DNA from: an uncultured Oscillospiraceae bacterium
GTDB taxonomy: Bacteria > Bacillota > Clostridia > Oscillospirales > Acutalibacteraceae
Reading direction: 5' to 3'
DNA: 22,241 bases
Assembly: GCA_958448165.1 (NCBI GenBank)
Contig: CAUDCW010000021.1
Span: 1-22,241 of the forward strand
The first letter of the stretch is position 1. Each line of letters opens with the position of its first letter. This document shows positions 19,936 through 22,241 of the stretch, in pieces. The notes beneath the pieces were generated by a model, which saw only the letters and a list, made by a program, of their open reading frames with translations, did no database searches and was not told the DNA's origin. The position numbers were made by a program, and so were the translations under genes.

Positions 19936-20781
19936 ATGAACAGTGCAGAAATTCTTGAGCTTAAAAAGCTCGCCTGTAAAGCAAGAATGGGCGCGATTAT
20001 CGGCACCTACAACGCAAAATCCGGTCATCCGGGCGGCTCCTTGTCCGCAGCGGATATTTTTACCTATCTTTATTTCAAAGAGATGAGGGTTGACCCCGAA
20101 AACCCCAAGGACCCCGACAGGGACCGTTTTGTGCTTTCAAAGGGTCACGGCTGTCCCAGCCTTTATGCGGCTCTTGCACTGAAGGGCTACTTCCCGTTTG
20201 AGGAGCTTGAAAAGCTCCGTCATGTCGGCGCAATGCTTCAGGGTCACCCGGATATGAAGGGCACTCCCGGCATTGATATGAGCAGCGGCTCTCTCGGTCA
20301 GGGCGTTTCGGCGGCGTGCGGTATGGCTGCGGCTGCAAAGGTTGACGGCAAGGACTACCGTGTTTACACCGTTCTGGGCGACGGCGAGTGTGAAGAGGGT
20401 CAGGTATGGGAGGCTGCAATGTTCGCTTCTCACTATAAGCTCGACAATCTGTGCCTTATCGTTGACAACAACGGACTTCAGATTGACGGCAAGGTTGAGG
20501 ACGTTGCCGGTCTTAGCAATTTAAAGGAAAAGTTTGAGGCTTTCGGCTTCGGCACCGCAGAGATTGACGGTCACGACTTTGAACAGCTCGAAAAGGCTTT
20601 TGACAGCGCACGTCAGTGCAAGGACAAGCCGTTTGTTATCATCGCAAAAACCGTCAAGGGCAAGGGCGTTTCATTTATGGAAAATCAGGTTGGCTGGCAC
20701 GGCGTTGCTCCTAACGACGAGCAGTACAAGCAGGCTATGGCTGAGCTTGAGCAGCAGCTTAAAGAGATAGAGGAGGCGTAA
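19936..20781 (+). CDS. Transketolase, N-terminal (thiamine diphosphate) subunit
   Basis: 281 residues. Two-subunit transketolase moves two-carbon units between sugar phosphates in the non-oxidative pentose phosphate pathway. This half holds the thiamine diphosphate site: SGHPGGSLSAADI near the start, SKGHGCPSLYAALAL, and GDGECEEGQ (148-156) ending at Asn178-Asn179 (VDNNGLQIDG), the metal and pyrophosphate motif. It ends at residue 281 where single-chain enzymes (about 660 residues) continue. The second subunit starts 3 bases later. Ribosome binding site aagaaagga. The 140 bp upstream contain an AT-rich tatgatattatt, a gggggcataattccccc palindrome (19,849-19,865) and a lone TATAAT at 19,877. 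Confidence 0.93.
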   Translation: MNSAEILELKKLACKARMGAIIGTYNAKSGHPGGSLSAADIFTYLYFKEMRVDPENPKDPDRDRFVLSKGHGCPSLYAALALKGYFPFEELEKLRHVGAMLQGHPDMKGTPGIDMSSGSLGQGVSAACGMAAAAKVDGKDYRVYTVLGDGECEEGQVWEAAMFASHYKLDNLCLIVDNNGLQIDGKVEDVAGLSNLKEKFEAFGFGTAEIDGHDFEQLEKAFDSARQCKDKPFVIIAKTVKGKGVSFMENQVGWHGVAPNDEQYKQAMAELEQQLKEIEEA

Positions 20782-20784
20782 GCA

Positions 20785-21732
20785 ATGGCAGAAGTAATTA
20801 ACAAGGCGACAAGAGAAAGCTTTGGTATGGCTCTTTGCGAGCTTGCAAAGACAAATAAAGACATTGTTGCGCTGGACGCCGACCTTTCCGGCTCAACAAA
20901 AACAGCTATGTTCCAGAAGGCGTTCCCCGAGAGATTCTTCAACTGCGGCATCGCCGAGGGCAATATGATAAGCGTTGCGGCAGGTCTTGCCGCCAGCGGC
21001 AAAATTCCGTTCGCCGCATCATTTGCAATGTTTGCAACGGGCAGAGCGTACGAGCAGATAAGAAACTCGGTTGCTTATCCGCATCTTAATGTTAAAATCG
21101 CAGGCTCACACGCAGGCATTTCTGTCGGCGAGGACGGCGCAACACACCAGTGCTGTGAGGATATCGCACTGATGAAAACTCTGCCGGGTATGACAATCAT
21201 CAACCCTGCCGACCACTGGGAAATGACAGCGGCTGTCAAGGCGGCTGTTGAGTATAACGGTCCTGTGTATCTGCGTCTGGGCAGACTTGCCGTTGACAGC
21301 TTCAACGACCCCGATAATTATAATTTTACTCTCGGCAAGGGCATCACTCTGCACGAGGGCAACGACATCACCGTTATCGCATCGGGCATTGTTGTCAAGG
21401 ACGCGCTTGACGCCGTAAGAGAGCTTGAGGCTCAGGGCATCAATGCAAGACTTATAAATATCCACACAATCAAGCCGATTGACGAGGACATCATCGTTAA
21501 GGCGGCTAAGGAAACAGGCAGAATCATAACCGTTGAGGAACACAATGTTGTCGGCGGACTCGGCGACAGCGTATGCGATGTTACCGCAAGAAAATTCCCT
21601 GTTCCGGTTACAAAAATCGGTATTCAGGATCGCTTTGGCTATTCAGGCCCTGCAAAGGAGCTTCTGAAGCTGTTCGGCCTTTCAAAGGAAAATATAGCAA
21701 AGGTTGTTTCCGATATAGTTAAGAATAACTGA
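20785..21732 (+). CDS. Transketolase, C-terminal (pyrimidine-binding) subunit
   Basis: 315 residues, partner of the preceding subunit. It contains the Pyr domain (ALDADLSGSTKTAMFQKAFP, FFNCGIAEGNMISVAAGLAA, with the Glu that activates thiamine), the FAMFATGRAYEQIRNSVAYP segment, and the C-terminal transketolase domain (VIASGIVVKDALDAV, VGGLGDSVCDV). Both subunits are complete, co-directional and 3 bases apart, so they are co-translated. Ribosome binding site is the tail of the first gene (gaggagg). A terminator follows, after a repeat cassette, at 22,072. Confidence 0.93.
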   Translation: MAEVINKATRESFGMALCELAKTNKDIVALDADLSGSTKTAMFQKAFPERFFNCGIAEGNMISVAAGLAASGKIPFAASFAMFATGRAYEQIRNSVAYPHLNVKIAGSHAGISVGEDGATHQCCEDIALMKTLPGMTIINPADHWEMTAAVKAAVEYNGPVYLRLGRLAVDSFNDPDNYNFTLGKGITLHEGNDITVIASGIVVKDALDAVRELEAQGINARLINIHTIKPIDEDIIVKAAKETGRIITVEEHNVVGGLGDSVCDVTARKFPVPVTKIGIQDRFGYSGPAKELLKLFGLSKENIAKVVSDIVKNN

Positions 21733-21756
21733 TTTCTATATTATATATTAATAATT

Positions 21757-22053
21757 CTGGTTATCCCTTTAAGAAAGCAGTTTTTGTTGAGAGTTAATTC
21801 AAAATGCATAATTCATAATTCATAATTATGGTTGTCGCCGCTTTGCGGCTCTTTGAATAAAGAATTTACTTGTAAACAGGTCTGTGAGGTTGTAGGGAAC
21901 AGGCTTGCCTGTTCCGGTTCGCTCTGCTGAATGTTTAAAATGCTTCTCGGTGAAGGGCTTTGATTAATAAAAAGCTTAAACCCAACAACTCAAAGCTTTC
22001 GACTCAAATTTCTAAACTAAATCATCGTTTAGCTTACTCAAGGGGATAACCGG
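21757..22053. repeat. Intergenic repeat cassette 5 inside an imperfect inverted repeat
   Basis: Ends are ctggttatccctttaag (21,757-21,773) and ctcaaggggataaccgg (22,037-22,053), complementary at 14 of 17 bases. Inside are atgcata-attcata-attcata (21,804-21,824), a gtcgccgc-tttgcggc module (21,833), ggaacaggc-tt-gcctgttcc (21,896-21,915) and a ctaaac / gtttag hairpin (about 22,013-22,033). It seems to separate the transketolase genes from their terminator. No coding potential seen. Confidence 0.6.
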
Positions 22054-22071
22054 ATTAATAATTAAAAATTC

Positions 22072-22110
22072 AACGTCTCCCGTACCCTTTGGCGCAGGAG
22101 ACGTTTTTTT
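22072..22110 (+). terminator. Intrinsic terminator, probably of the transketolase operon
   Basis: aacgtctcc (22,072-22,080) with ggagacgtt (22,097-22,105), loop of 16 that can pair further, and seven T. Confidence 0.8.
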
Positions 22111-22112
22111 AT

Positions 22113-22241
<129 letters not shown>

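Overview
The window joins the integrase end of a tetracycline-resistance integrative element (about 1 to 8,600) to a Firmicutes chromosome (about 11,600 to 22,241), with a short mosaic zone of cargo and remnants between them. The chromosomal genes (glutamate racemase, a DUF1934 protein, arginyl-tRNA synthetase, BirA, two-subunit transketolase) and a secreted protein ending in a dockerin suggest a gut Clostridia of the Ruminococcus / Eubacterium siraeum kind. That is inference from gene content. No rRNA or tRNA is visible to fix the species.

Layout. 1-410 (minus strand): first 27 codons of a Tet(W)-type ribosomal protection protein with its whole attenuation leader. 410-985: decayed cargo, including the C-terminal part of an HxlR regulator. 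1025-2204: ImmA-like protease and XRE repressor, divergent from a Y-family polymerase operon across a control region with repeated operator-like sites. 2218-4964: UmuC-like polymerase, a possible UmuD/LexA-fold partner without the usual serine, a small conserved unknown, a second ImmA-like metalloprotease and a Com-like zinc ribbon. 4965-8191: structured RNA with a terminator, a hairpin that masks the next ribosome binding site, a sigma-like HTH protein, a MazF-like protein with a zinc tail, two Xis paralogues, and a third Xis fused to a tyrosine integrase that has lost its usual N-terminal arm-binding domain.

8463-10,870: a 122-bp segment next to the integrase recurs about 1.03 kb further on and brackets an alpha/beta hydrolase gene. 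The second copy abuts an apparently 5'-truncated gene, which looks like accretion of two related element ends. A second pair of terminator-promoter modules (9404 and 10,673) lies in the same zone. 10,811-11,652: a Phd/RelE-type toxin-antitoxin operon whose leader carries five different hairpins in a row.

11,688-22,241: chromosome. Nearly every intergenic gap is filled with composite repeats built from period-7 tandem repeats, palindromes with covarying stems and 'agccgc-ttgcggc' modules. One such block separates a consensus promoter from murI. Between birA and the transketolase genes lies a compact convergent locus coding a 24-residue hydrophobic Lys-tailed peptide and an opposing short RNA. 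They share a bidirectional terminator and have identical predicted 5' ends, which makes it a strong candidate for a type I toxin-antitoxin system.

How it works together: the repressor/ImmA pair and the divergent polymerase operon look like a DNA-damage-responsive switch. The sigma-like protein, itself under RNA-level control, would feed the xis/int module. The Xis-Int fusion and the duplicated end suggest the element has been rearranged and may no longer be mobile.
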